Assembly: GCA_963931865.1 (NCBI GenBank)
Contig: OZ007505.1
Coordinates: 21,490,074 to 21,554,073 of the forward strand
DNA length: 64,000 nucleotides
From: Axinella damicornis
Lineage: Eukaryota; Porifera; Demospongiae; Axinellida; Axinellidae
Reading direction: 5' to 3'
Shown: positions 21,901-33,800 of the stretch, one piece after another
How positions within the stretch are numbered: position 1 is the stretch's first letter
How the letters are laid out: each line of letters opens with the position of its first letter
Notes under the pieces: model-generated
Database searches by the model: none
The model's input: only the letters and a program-made list of their open reading frames with translations
Told to the model about the DNA's origin: nothing
Made by a program: the position numbers and the translations under genes

Positions 21901-24900
21901 TGTAATGAAACTACATGCTTCGTACACAAACCTGTGTACCTGCCTATTGCTGAATGCTGGTGAGAGCACTGCTCACCAGCAACTGCTCATCAGCTGACAG
22001 GGCTTGCCGTGAGAGCACTGCTTGCCGTGAGAGCACTGCTCACCAGCTGACAGGGCTTGCTGTGAGAGCACTGCTCACCAGCTGACAAGGATTGCCGTGA
22101 GAGCACTGCTCACCAGCTGACAAGGCTTGCTGTGAGAGCACTGCCCACCAGCTGACAAGGCTTGCCGTGAGAGCACTGCTCACCAGCTGACAAGGCTTGC
22201 TGTGAGAGCACTGCCCACCAGCTGACAAGGCTTGCCGTGAGAGCACTGCTCACCAGCTGACAAGGCTTGCTGTGAGAGCACTGCTCACCAGCTGACAAGG
22301 ATTGCCGTGAGAGCACTGCTCACCAGCTGACAAGGATTGCCGTGAGAGCACTGCTCACCAGCTGACAAGGCTTGCCGTGAGAGCACTGCCCACCAGCTGA
22401 CAAGGCTTGCCGTGAGAGCACTGCTCATCAGCTGACAAGGCTTGCTGTGAGAGCACTGCTCACCAGCTGACAAGGCTTGCCCCTATTACACCATAATCCT
22501 GGTGAGAGCATTGCTCACGCTGACAGGGCTGCCTTGCTCACCTCCAGTCGTTGGCTGCAGCCCCTTGGAGAAGCGCTCAAAGTCTCTGCCAAGGAAGTTG
22601 ACACAAGTCATGCTGTCACTGTGTGCCATGCTGAACTGGAGGTAGGACTGCTGGAGGGTGTTCACATTCATCTCAAGCAGCCGACTGAACCGGGAAAACT
22701 TCTCAATCGAGGCCAGCCTTGGAGGAAGGAGGAGGACAGCAGGAGGACAGGGAGGAGGACAAGCAGGAGGGAGGGGGGAGGATGGTGGAAGGAAGAGTGG
22801 AAGGGAGGACGACAGTGGGAGGGAGGGAGGGAGGAGGACAGTGGGAGGGAGGAGGACAGTGGGAGGGAGGGAGGGAGGAGGACAGTGGGAGGGAGGAGGA
22901 CAGTGGGAGGGAGGAGGACAGTGGGAGGGAAAGAAGAGGACAGTGGGAGGGAGGAGGAGGACAACAAAAAGGAAGATGGACTGTAAAACAGTTGAAAAGA
23001 ATGAGGGGGGAGGGGGCTGGGCTGGCACATTCATGAGAATGGCACAGGTAGAGATTAAACTGCCCATATTGGACTTCAGGACATGAAGATGGATTAAGAT
23101 ACCAAACTAAAACGTGTAAGTAGCTAGTCAATGCCTTCATTTTATCTGCAGTTATGAGTCTCCTGCACCCATGCACAGTTGGAATCTAGAGACTACTCCT
23201 GATGCAACTTATGTGACGAAATACACAGAGCCTCTTCTATGTCTCAAACTGTAAGCATCACAGCTGGACAGGCTAGGTTACTCTTCAATGTAGTGATCCT
23301 GTCCTTGACTCACTGGTTGAGGGGCACGTTGTGTGGAGGATACTTCACTATGTAGTAAATAGGTGCCTGAAAGAGCTTCTTGGATGACTTTGAAAACTTC
23401 CAGTGAGTCATGTGACGGCCAATTTTCCAATCCTGTGACACAAGATAAAGAAGTGTGTCAGGACCATTGTACTGACCAATTTGTAACTGCTAGCAAACTG
23501 CTTCAGTAGCAAGTCACCCATTGAGTACGCCTGTAAGCTGTGAGAAGCTTGTGGATGGGCTAAAGTAATCACACTATTCAACTCACTTTGTCATCTTTCA
23601 TGGTAAGAAAGTCACGGAAGAGTTTTGTTGACCCCAGGACTGGGTGGTTAGCAACTCGGGTCAGAAATCTTTCCAAGGCTCTCCGCCTAGCCTCAGTGCT
23701 TTCTGGTCCTGCAGACCCTGTGTGGATGTTGAAAACGCGCATATTCACCTTGATAGATGTAGTATTCGACCTCCACTTCTCGTAAGCCTCCGTAGCCTAA
23801 TGGATATGGCATCGGCCTCCTAAGCCGGGGGTTGCGGGTTCGAGTCCCGTCGGAGGTGTTTTTTTTTCTTCCCTTCTTCCTCCCAACTATTTTTTTCTTT
23901 TCCATTTTCTCTCCCATACCATCTCTCTTATGTTCAGCTTTCATCATTTTGCAATCTAAATTTAATTTACATCCTGAACGAAAATCCCCTGCACTGACTC
24001 ACCTGAGAACTGCTTCACAGGTAGTGGTGGAAGACTCACACAGGGAAACCCCTCAGCCAGTCTGTCGTAGAGCCACAGGAACTGTTTGTACTTTCTGGTG
24101 ACACAGCTATTGAGCTCTTTAGTCTCCACATCGTACATGGTGTACTGCTTCAGCCCACTAAACCTCGTCTTTTCCATCGGAAGCTCCTTGATGGTGATAG
24201 TCAGTGTGGGAGCATGGCAGTCCCATCTTGGGCCCACCTGATAGTGTAAGTTATCAGAACCTCATGAAGACAGAGCAATGTACAGTCATCCTTCTCAAGA
24301 AAAATCAGGCTAGCTGCTAGCAAAGATAAACCTTGCTGCCTCGAATGGGATTCAAACCCACGACCTTCAGCTTTCAGGGCCAATGCTCTACCAACTGAAG
24401 CAGAACAGCAGGTCAGGGTTCAGTTTACTGGAATGCTCAAACCTTGATAATTTACCTCTAGGGAATAGCCGGGATAGAGAATGCTCACACAACAAGAATG
24501 TGAACATGAAATATCAGCCAGAAAAAGTTGATCCACATGTCTGATCATGTAACATCTCACGTTACATTTCTCACATGGCATCACTGCACAGATCACATGA
24601 CTCATCACATGAGCTACTTACATATTCCACATGGTATCATGCACAGATCACATGACTCATCCCATGATCCACTTACATACCTCATGCACAGATCATTTAT
24701 GACTCAATACATGCATCACACAGCAGACCAAATGACCTACTTACATACCGTGATGTTGATCTCGGTGTGCAGAGGGACAAACAACTCCATGGCTTTCTCT
24801 GCATCATAGATCTCCTCCTGAGTGCTGTACGCAGGCGCAAGGAGTGTCTCCATGAATGCTTTCTTGCTCGTCCTCGGAGTAAGGGGTGTCTTGGGCCGGT

Positions 24901-27900
24901 CAGTAAGGGGTGTCTTGGGCCGGTCTGGAGGACTCCCAGGAGGAAGCTAAGAGTGGGGGGGAGGAGGGAGGAGGGAGGAGGGGGGGATAGTAAGAAGGGA
25001 GTGAGAGGAGAGAGAGTGGGGAGGAAAGAGAGGGAAGGAAGGGACCTTCCTACATTATCATTTCCTTGTGAAACCGAACCATCAGATAACAAGCCTGAAA
25101 TACCCTGATAGCATGATAGCATAAATTATGCTCAAGCACATACACCACAGGCAACTCACCAACTTGACGTATGAGCTTGGAAAGAGTCCTCTCTTCCCAT
25201 TCAGCTCCCCCTCCCACCACCCCTCCCCAACACTCATCCTCCTCACCAACACAACATCTCCTTTCTATACAGAGGAAGAAAATTGCAGGACATAATTGTT
25301 GGTACCTTAGCATTGCACTGCACAATATTTATTCGGGTTTTGAAGGTCCAGGTATGGTATCACATGGCAGATGTCCCAGGAGAGGAAAGCTAAGTGTGAT
25401 CCTGGGGTACATAAGTATCTCAGGATACTTGGGATGTATAGTCCCAGGTGGGGGAGGCTTGTGGATCCCTGAACACTAAGTACCTCAGGACACTCCTCGT
25501 TCCCAGGGTCTGGGAACGAGGCTAGCTGTATTCCCAGGGTCTGGGAACGAGGCTAGCTGTGGTCTGGGAACGAGGCTAGCTGTATTCCCAGGGTCTGGGA
25601 ACGAGGCTAGCTGTGGTCTGGGAACGAGGCTAGCTGTGGTCTGGGAACAAGGCTAGCTGTATTCCCAGGGTCTGGGAACGAGGCTAGCTGTGGTCTGGGA
25701 ACGAGGCTAGCTGTGGTCTGGGAACGAGGCTAGCTGTGGTCTGGGAACGAGGCTAGCTGTGGTCTGGGAACGAGGCTAGCTGTATTCCCAGGGTCTGGGA
25801 ACGAGGCTAGCTGTGGTCTGGGAACGAGGCTAGCTGTGGTCTGGGAACGAGGCTAGCTGTATTCCCAGGGTCTGGGAACGAGGCTAGCTGTATTCCCAGG
25901 GTCTGGGAACGAGGCTAGCTGTATTCCCAGGGTCTGGGAACGAGGCTAGCTGTATTCCCAGGGTCTGGGAACGAGGCTAGCTGTGGTCTGGGAACGAGGC
26001 TAGCTGTATTCCCAGGGTCTGGGAACGAGGCTAGCTGTGGTCTGGGAACGAGGCTAGCTGTGGTCTGGGAACGAGGCTAGCTGTGGTAGTACATGCACTT
26101 CATTCCAGTCTACGTGGCATTGCACTACCAGAGATGATCATTAAAATTGACCAGGAATGAGACATGTCCACTAAAATAGTCAATGACTGACTTACAGGCA
26201 GATAAACAAACTGATTTACTTAACCCTGTATGCATGGGTGCACAGGGTAATAACAGGTGGGGAATGAGAAAAGTCCCTCCAAGAATACACAAGTACATCA
26301 CCTTTGGTATTTCCCCATTTATGGACAATGTCAGGAACATAACCTCTTACTGACTACATGTAGTAAACCTCAATCATGCGTGACTAACTCATTTGCCACA
26401 AATTTGTTTGCCACTAACTCTCCACTAACTCTCCACTTGCTGCAGCCAGCATTTGGCAAGCACAAGTAAGGCAACTGCTCAAAGTGGATTGTGGTTAAGG
26501 TGCTGTACCATCAATATCTCACTGGACCTTATTCAGTAATCCACATGCTGCCTGAGGCAATGACAAACTTCCACCAATAGTGATGGCTGCAGCCGCTTCC
26601 TGTTAGGAACCGAGTAAACTCTGTACCCACATTGCAGTTTGTACCCTGCCATCAGAGAAGAACAGGCAGTGGGCCAGCTGGGCGTTCTAAATGCACGGAT
26701 TCTCATCCCTTGGTCCTTGGATGCGAGTACTATTAGGGCTGAGCAATACTAAGGATATCATATCACGATCAGCATTGATCAAAATATCACAACAAGCATC
26801 ATGATGATCAGCATACACACTGATCAACAAGCATCATCATGATCAGCATACACACTGATCAACAAGCATCCTGATGACCAGCATACATACTGATCAACAA
26901 GCCAAGTTTGCACAACAAAGGCCAGCCTTTGCAAAGCAGTAAACTGTGGGAAGTTAACTTGCGAGTTCAAACACCATACAATTCTCTACACTCACAATCA
27001 GGGACACTTTTTCAGACAGAACTCATACCACAGTATAGTAGTTGGTTAACATAACGATAGTACCGATATCACGATATGAAAATCTATTGTTCATCCGTAC
27101 GGAAGTATGATTGACGAGTGCATGTCCTGAGATTATCGGCTCGTAAGTCATCAATACTCACAGAGTCAAGGTCAATCATGAAGGTACTGACACCCTGTGA
27201 CCCAGGGGTTGCACTTTGCACACCTTGGATAGCCACTATCTACAGTAAAGGGTAGCAAACAGCCCAAGCTAGCGTCAGGTAAAGGGTAGCAAACAGCGGG
27301 AGCTAGTCCAAGGTAGTTGTTCACTGCCATAATTGCATAGAACAGCTGCGAATGTGGTGAGCCAGTGATACACACACAGGCAGCACGTGTGTTCCTGAAT
27401 AAGGTCCATTCATAGCTAGTCGTTCCCAAATTGTTACCATACACACTGATAGTAGGTCAGCTCGGCCTCATTCCCATGCCACTCCCGCCCCCAGTCCATG
27501 ATCCCCTACAGCACGGCCAATAGTGTTGTTTCAGCACGGCTTTTGGGATCAGATTTTACGAATTTACACTCCCCGCAGGGAACAGAATTCACAATCCTCA
27601 CTGCAGTTAGCCTCGTTCCCAGGCCGTCTGCTGCTTCGTTTTTATTCGCATATGTGACCTTTGAACCCATGTCAGATAAGCTTATCTGACAAGGGTTCAA
27701 AGGTCACGTATGCGAATAAAAGCTAAGCGGCAGACGGCCTGGGAACGAGGCTACACTACAGTGGTGTGACAGTGATTTTTTACTGACTCAAATGCGTAAC
27801 ACTTGATCAGAGACTCGCCACGATTGCAGTAAGAGCATCAGAATGTTCCAGTACAGCATCCCAAACATACAAATGAAATTGACTATGCATGTTAATTGGA

Positions 27901-30711
27901 GCAAGCTGATGTATGAGGCTAGGGCAAGCCATAAGCACGAGCTAATGGATGCAATCGGACAGCCAGTTTAAGAGTCCAAAGCAGGCATGAGACATCGTGA
28001 GTTTGCCCTACCAGCTGCTCTATATACCAGGAGTGCAACAGCGCCAAGCACAGACCTGACCGGGCAGTGTGGGCAGGTATCTTAGCACATGTGTGAGGCT
28101 GGGAGAGCAAGGCTGAGGGTGTAAACCATGGGGCAATGTGTGACATTCTGAGCACCAGGTTGCCTAGCCTCGTTCCCACTGCAAGCGACAAACGCTGGGG
28201 TGAGACGGCCTGGGAACGAGGCTAGAGGTTGCCCACACATGATTAAGTTCTCTCTACCTCCTCTCTTCCCTTGACACTGTTTGCATGATAAGGCCTTCCT
28301 AGGTGGTGGCTTGGGAATGAGGCTTGTATTCACAACTGACCGAGGAGTGGTTTTCTCTGAATGAGCTGGTAGCCTAGTGATGAACAAAGCCTCAGTAGGC
28401 AGGGTCGCTTGTTGCCGCAATCAAAATCGACCTGTTGCCACTGAGAGGACATGCCACTGGCAACAGCCACATGAGATGACTAGACAGTTACAACGTGCTG
28501 ACTTATCCTCACATCGTAAAGACAGACGATATCGATCAAATGTAAATTCTGAGGTGATAGTATTTTCCTATCGCCTTGCAGCATGTGAACTGGGTTTCCC
28601 AGATTTTCCATCCACTGTAATCTCATATTTCAAACCAGATCAACTTATTCACTCAAAAGAGCAAAAGGAAGGCCCTTGTCCGGTACCTTGACCACACAAC
28701 AGTCCACTACATAGTGTGGTAACCTGGTGATGGTCACTTGAATTTGAGCAGTCAATTTGAGCAGTGGATCTCTTCTGTTCTGGAATACTCTCCAGTAATT
28801 CCTAGTAATCTCCAGTAATCTCTAGTCATTCCTACTACATGTAGTCTCCAGCAACACCACGAGGCTATTCATGCACAGAAGATATAGTCTTTCATGCAGG
28901 GGTAAAAAGTAATTCCTAGTAATCTCTAGTAATCTCTAGTACTCTCCGGTAATCTCTAGTAGTTTCTACTAGTCTTTGGTAACAAGATGAGTTTATTGGT
29001 AGACATAAGATACAGTCTTTCAAGGCATTGGAATGTCACCATCACCACACCACCCTTAGCTCAAGTATGGCTTGTGAACACACAAGACAAGGTTGTTAAA
29101 GACACCCTGCACTGCCAATACCAAACAAGGGACACAGCTATGGCTTTAGTGTACAAAACAAACACTCTTCCACCAGGTGGTAATTAGTGACTGTAATCTG
29201 GGTCAATATTAGGCTGGATGGTGGGTGTGTTGCCAAGGAGATTAACCCTATCACCAGTATAGGCGACTTTGGAGCCACAGAAAATAGAGAAATGTGTATT
29301 ACTTTATATCAGTGCCTAATAAGGAGCCATATAAATGCATATGAGCCTTATGGAAGTGGGAAACAGCTGGTGAAAGGGTTAACATGTACTGGGCCCATCT
29401 AGTGCAACATTAGCCAATAGCTTCGTTCCCAGGCCCTACCCACACCTAAGAAAGAAACACCTGTTTCCGCACGTGTTTAACTTCATCGGAAATCGTGGAC
29501 GATATCCGTATAGCCATGGCATCGACTATCACAATACGGTCCATGTAGTCTTCTTGATCAACAATGGAGTTAGATTTTTGACTTCAACTCCATCCACCCT
29601 CTCCTACGACCTTCAGTGGCTATGTGCCCCTATACGTGTACACATCTCCAGCTAGAACAGGCAGCCTCCGTTAACAAAGGTATTATAAGCTGAGTTTGAG
29701 AGTATTACCATTTGTCATGGTACAGAAAGAGTGACTAGTAGTCCAGGGCAGTATGGTGCCAGTCGTGTTTATCATCAGTGGTGGAGCGTCACATCAACTA
29801 CCTTGTTATACGCAGTTCATGAGATTTAGACCTCTGTTAGAGACAGAACAGTAGCATCTGTATGCAATACAGTACTTGATATGGTGTTAGGGTGTGGCTA
29901 GTAGTGCAGCATACAGCTGCTAATGTTCCGTCTCTACCAGCGTGTATGTCAGGTACTTGCTCTGAAAGAGGGAAGGTAGCAGCTGTTAGGATACCACACT
30001 CGCTTGTTATTAGGCACATACGCGTACATCTCCACAGGTAAGTCTATAAGCAAGATGCACTTAATTTCGAATGACATAATTTCCTCGAATAGAAAGTGTG
30101 CTTCATTTCAAGGTATAGATCTGTCCATTTCTTAGGATCAAAAATGGCAGAGTTTCTGGAAGACCTCAGCACTTAATATAGAGTAGCTGGGACGAGAGTT
30201 GAACCTGCGCCTAACAGCGAATATGTATCTATAAATGAGCTGCCTTACTAATGCACGACTATGGTACTATTTATCAAACACTGACATAACGCTCGGGAGT
30301 TTGGTTAGCGAGACTAAGTAAGCACAGCTGGTCCACACGCTTTATGCACACCAGTGTGCAGTGCTCACACATCCATGACCAATGCTTCTGACCAACACAC
30401 ACACAGCACAGAGACACTGAGCCTCAGGATGGGTGTCAACACATTATGCCCTGGTTTCAAGACTGGGTGATTTATGACAAGAACCACACCCACCCCTACA
30501 AAAGAACCCTGTTAATTAGCACATTAATACATCATGCCACGGTGCCTGTATCAAGGGGATTGATAGAGTTGTACGCTGCAATACATTACATGCAGCCTCC
30601 TACCCGTACCCCCCACCTGTACCTCGGTCCACAGAGCCCTACCTTCAACTCGAGTTCCACGGCTGCAGTCGGTTGAAACCCGAACAGGGCCTCGGCTTTA
30701 TGGACCGGCAT
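18946..30711 (-). CDS. SH3-PX-BAR sorting nexin (SNX9/18/33-like) with long disordered C-terminal tail
   Basis: Endocytic membrane-remodelling adaptor of the SNX9/18/33 type. Thirteen exons (30643-30711, 25160-25264, 24749-24946, 24003-24237, 23587-23708, 23477-23530, 23314-23432, 22542-22717, 21475-21640, 20996-21203, 20562-20711, 18946-20496) plus the phases checked give 1050 aa; the list shows the 12 exons I could fix. Residues 1-58 are SH3 (AEALFGFQP ... [19 protein letters not shown]). Residues about 125-243 are PX ([52 protein letters not shown]). Residues about 262-534 are helical BAR ([19 protein letters not shown] ... [20 protein letters not shown]). Residues 535-1050, one 1.55-kb exon, are Ser/Pro-rich and disordered, with proline motifs (PTPPPNY) that could bind SH3 domains. 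Known SNX9-type proteins are about 575-630 aa, so this tail is unusual. The 54-nt exon at 23477-23530 ([18 protein letters not shown]) is an insertion after PX and is less certain. Intron 1 is 5.4 kb. THUMPD3 ends only 174 bp upstream on the same strand. Confidence 0.88.
21225..21380. repeat. (GGGA)n microsatellite
   Basis: More than 25 gggagggagg-type units in a sorting-nexin intron. Frames reading PSLPPSLPP on the minus strand are artefacts of the repeat. The long purine/pyrimidine asymmetry could form triplex or quadruplex structure. Confidence 0.92.
21962..22480. repeat. 35-bp minisatellite (caccagctgacaaggcttgc ...)
   Basis: About 14 units of roughly 35 bp with the core ccgtgagagcactgctcac and agctgacaagg. 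Variants alternate ccgtgag/tgtgag and ctcacc/cccacc, suggesting a higher-order pattern. It lies in the intron between sorting-nexin exons at 22542 and 21640. It is not a CRISPR array: units are contiguous, with no unique spacers. Confidence 0.9.
22725..22970. repeat. Purine-rich repeat (gggaggaggacagt units)
   Basis: Repeats of ggaggacagtgggaggga, with shorter gggaggga insertions, in the intron just upstream of the exon at 22542-22717. Its polypyrimidine minus strand directly supplies the acceptor tract for that exon, so repeat length could affect splicing. Confidence 0.85.
23786..23858 (+). tRNA. tRNA-Arg (anticodon CCT)
   Basis: A 73-nt cloverleaf. Acceptor GCCTCCG pairs with CGGAGGT. The D arm is GCCTAATGGATATGGC. 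The anticodon stem TCGGC/GCCGG encloses loop CTCCTAA with anticodon CCT (reads AGG). The T arm is GCGGG TTCGAGT CCCGT. The discriminator is G. A run of ten T follows directly (Pol III terminator). Internal A and B boxes are intact, so it is probably functional. It sits antisense inside a sorting-nexin intron, between the PX exons at 24003 and 23708. Confidence 0.95.
24342..24417 (-). repeat. tRNA-like SINE / tRNA pseudogene with Pol III boxes
   Basis: On the minus strand it has an A-box (GTTGGTAGAGCATT) and a B-box (GGTTTGAATCC). A tRNA-like fold is possible, with anticodon loop CCTGAAA (TGA, nominally Ser), but the long variable arm required for tRNA-Ser is missing and the acceptor stem is out of register. 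Its relative at 2905-3008 and the tRNA-unrelated extension shared by both point to a tRNA-derived SINE. Confidence 0.6.
25493..26085. repeat. Satellite of 23/31-bp units built from a MITE terminus
   Basis: About 22 units of ggtctgggaacgaggctagc-tgt (23 bp). Some carry an extra attcccag, making 31 bp. The core ctgggaacgaggcta is exactly the outer end of the TAGCCTCGTTCCC MITE family, and the array begins with cctcgttcccagggtctggg, a complete mini-palindrome of both termini. It lies in sorting-nexin intron 1. Confidence 0.9.
26785..26905. repeat. About 39-bp tandem repeat
   Basis: Three units of catcatgatgatcagcatac followed by acactgatcaacaag, diverging to the right. Intronic, with no coding capacity. 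Confidence 0.8.
27608..27753. mobile_element. TAGCCTC-type MITE (146 bp)
   Basis: Inverted ends TAGCCTCGTTCCCAGGCCGT and its complement. Long arms pair through the centre agataagcttatct. Flanks are CACTGCAGT and CACTACAGT, a 9-bp target duplication with one mismatch. Sorting-nexin intron 1. Confidence 0.85.
28165..28224. mobile_element. TAGCCTC-type MITE (60 bp)
   Basis: Ends TAGCCTCGTTCCC ... GGGAACGAGGCTA. Flanks are CAGGTTGCC and GAGGTTGCC (9 bp, one mismatch). This is a much-reduced internal deletion form, in sorting-nexin intron 1. Confidence 0.82.
28780..28985. repeat. Degenerate agtaatctct tandem repeats
   Basis: Clusters of a unit of about 10-11 bp (agtaatctct / agtaattcct) at 28790-28850 and 28905-28980, with unrelated sequence between them. 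The rest of 26086-30642 is intronic. Open frames at 28377-28691 and 28987-29187 have no recognisable features. Confidence 0.7.
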
Positions 30712-30885
30712 AGCGAGGCTGGCGCTCTGGTGTCCTAACTCTCTTGGTTATAGACGCAGCAAGTGAAGTTAACTATCACACCGTTCAGAAGGAACATCAG
30801 ACGGTACAGCAGTACAATTACAAGGAGTTCAGCTGGTCACGTGCAAATATCATTAACGGATGACGTCCTACATAATTGAGAATTT

Positions 30886-33800
30886 TCATCTCTCATGTTT
30901 CTGGTATGCAGTGACAGTTCGGTGCAGTATATATACTCCTGCAGTGAGCCCCCCTATGTTGATCCAGTACGTCCTGTGTCTATTCCAGAACACATTCCTC
31001 CGGAGGACCTGCAACCAATGATCGTAGCAGATATTTAATTATGCAGATTACATAGATACCTATCTATGCTATGTGCATACGTACCCTTGAGAGCACTTTT
31101 GTGTCATGCGTCAACATCACGGCGCGGGCAGTTCCAGGTCTGCACACCCGGCCGAGCTCCTCCAACGCCTGCGGATAGAGCTCCCAGTTAGCCACCTTGC
31201 TCCCACTCCTGCACAGAGACATCTCACTCCATCAAAGGTTTTTCTGTTGTGATAGTCCCAGGCTATCCTACTACTAGCCTCATTCCCAGGCCATATAGGA
31301 GAAATGGTCTGGCAACATCTGCGAGTTCAAACTGTATATGGATATAACTTCACGGCGATTGCATATCTCATTCAATTGGATCAAGCAGTGAAGTCCACAT
31401 GATACTTCCCTAGCTGAGAACGGTCCTTTCCTGCTCATGGAAGCAACTGTTTGCTGCGGGTTCTGTGACAGAAGGCAAGCAGAAGACGAACAAACAAATC
31501 ATCATGCAGAGCACCTACACTAGCGCGATCAAGTGATCGACTAATAGGTGTGACTGCGACGTTTCAACGCATGATGCAATTACTGTTGTCATATGACAAC
31601 ATTCTGAAATCTGATTGGTACTGCCAACTCTCTGGCAGTGGAATTAACAGTTTGAGCTCACGTAAGTTGCCAGGCCGTTTCTCCTACGGCCTGGGAACGA
31701 CGCAATCCCACTACAAGTTTGCAATCACTGGAGTATTATAGTCTCAACACCAGACCCTCCCTGGAGCCTCATGCCTAGCTTGCCATGAGCCCATTCCACT
31801 TGGTTTGGGAGCCAGCCCACTCCATTTGGTTTGGGAGCTAGCCCATTCCATTTGGTTTGGGAGCCAGCCCGTTCCATTTGGTTTGGGAACCAGCCCTTTC
31901 CATTTGGTTTGGGAACCAGTCCACTCCATTTGGTTTGGGAACCAGTCCATTCCATTTGGTTTGGGAGCAAGCCCACTCCATTTGGTTTGGGAACCAGCCC
32001 ATTCCATTAATTTTGGTTTGGGAACCAGTCCATTCCATTTGGTTTGGGAACCAGCCCATTCCATTTGGTTTGGGAACCAGTCCATTCCATTTGGTTTGGG
32101 AGCCAGCCCACTCCATTTGGTTTGGGAACCAGTCCATTCCATTTGGTTTGGGAGCCAGCCCACTCCATTTGGTTTGGGAACCAGCCTATTGATTTGGTTT
32201 GAAAGTACAAGCTACTTGATGGACTCACTTTTTTCCAAATGGCTGTACATTCGTGGAGGCCAATATGTGTGGAGAACAAGCAATGTGTCAAACTCAGCAC
32301 AGAATTCCCCCCACAAAGTTAATAATCACTTTACATACCATGTCAGTTACTATGACATCGACGGAGGAGGTCTTCAGTGGAAGAGCACAAACGTCCCAAC
32401 GCAAAACATCTGCCTTCATCCTGTGGCATAGATAATCTCCTGCTCAGAACATGGGCCTGTGGTTTTGGTTCCACAGGAATGTACCATAGACTGCAACTGT
32501 GATGTAATAGCCTTGTTCACCCAACAGCTCAACTACAAGCAACATAAGATGAGCCTGAGAACTAGCCTACATCAACGATGCACGACACCAAGAGCTGTAG
32601 TATAATGTGGTCTCCAGTAATGGGTAACAAACCATCCACTGTCTCCAGTATGTGGTGTCATACTAGCCTACGCTCCGTGATGTCATGCTTGTGAATCCCT
32701 TAATTGTAAAGCTATAACAGGGACTTCCCCAGTTGTAGAGCAGCTACAGCAGCTTGAAAATGAAGCAACTGATAGGATTACAGGATAGGATTACAGGATA
32801 CCTTACTGCCTATGCAGTGATGTAATCGTAGTACTTACTGTCGGGCTTTTTCTTTCGACACAAGCAAGGCATCTAGATTGGCCATTGTCCGTGGACTGGC
32901 CAGCTCATGGCAGTCTCCAGCTAGGTGGTAGGTGGACGGCCATGCCAGAGCACCCTACACAGCAGAGAGAAGAGGAGGTGGGCAGGACACACAGAACACG
33001 CCATGGCAGTACAGTCATGTTTAGAAGCAGCTGGAATACTCCACAAGCAGGTTGGCTTACTTCAATGGTAATTGATCCCCCTCCACACATCGGGTCCACA
33101 ACTACATCTCCAGGTAGGATTGTGGCTAGCCTGGAAAAAGTGACAGAAACTATTACTAGATTACTAGCGTTTACTAGATTACTAGAGTTCACTCGAGTTT
33201 ACTACAAATTTACTACAAATTCATAGCTGAGCAAGGAAGAGCCTAATCTCCTTCCGGTCACTTCCTCCCGCAGTGTTGTAGCCTCGTACACTGGGGGCAG
33301 GGCATAGGTACAACTGTACAAGTACCCTGGGGTAGGGCGTGGGTACCCTGGGGCGGGGCGTGGGTACGAGTACCCTGGGGCGGGGCGGGGGTACGAGTAC
33401 ACTGGGGTAGGGCGTGGGTACGAGTACCCTGGGGCGGGACGTGGGTACGAGTACCCTGGGGCGGGGCGTGGGTACGAGTACCCTGGGGCAGGTCATGGGT
33501 ATGAGTACCCTGGGGCGGGGCGTGGGTACGAGTTCCCTGGGGCGGGTCGTGGGTACGAGTACCCTGGGGTGGGGCGTGGGTACGAGTACCCTGGGGCGGG
33601 GCGGGGCGTGGGTACGAGTACCCTGGGGCGGGGCGGGGCGTGGGTACGAGTACCCTGGGGCGGGGCGTGGGTACGAGGCTAGCACTATTTATGAACCTAG
33701 GAAATGACCTGTTGTGGAACAGTTCCATGATATATCTGCACTGAAGTACCTTAACAATCCGTATGCAATAGTTGAGCGCAGGGTGGTCGGTCCAAAGTGG

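Noticed and set aside
21962..22480. CRISPR-like regular repeat arrays (also 25493-26085 and 31796-32190)
   Set aside because: Units are contiguous tandem repeats without unique spacers, in introns of animal genes, with no cas genes. They are minisatellites.
24342..24417. Functional tRNA-Ser(TGA)
   Set aside because: There is no long variable arm, the acceptor stem does not close in register, and a diverged relative exists at 2905. It is better explained as SINE-derived.
27168..27203. Possible 33-nt exon reading [11 protein letters not shown] on the minus strand, with AG and GTGAGT borders
   Set aside because: It would fall in sorting-nexin intron 1, but exon 1 and the SH3 exon at 25160-25264 already join perfectly in frame across the SH3 domain. 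Insertion there would break the fold.
29837..30019. Possible terminal exon [13 protein letters not shown] on the minus strand, 29900-29990
   Set aside because: No partner exon could be found; it lies within sorting-nexin intron 1 and the similarity to coding sequence is weak.
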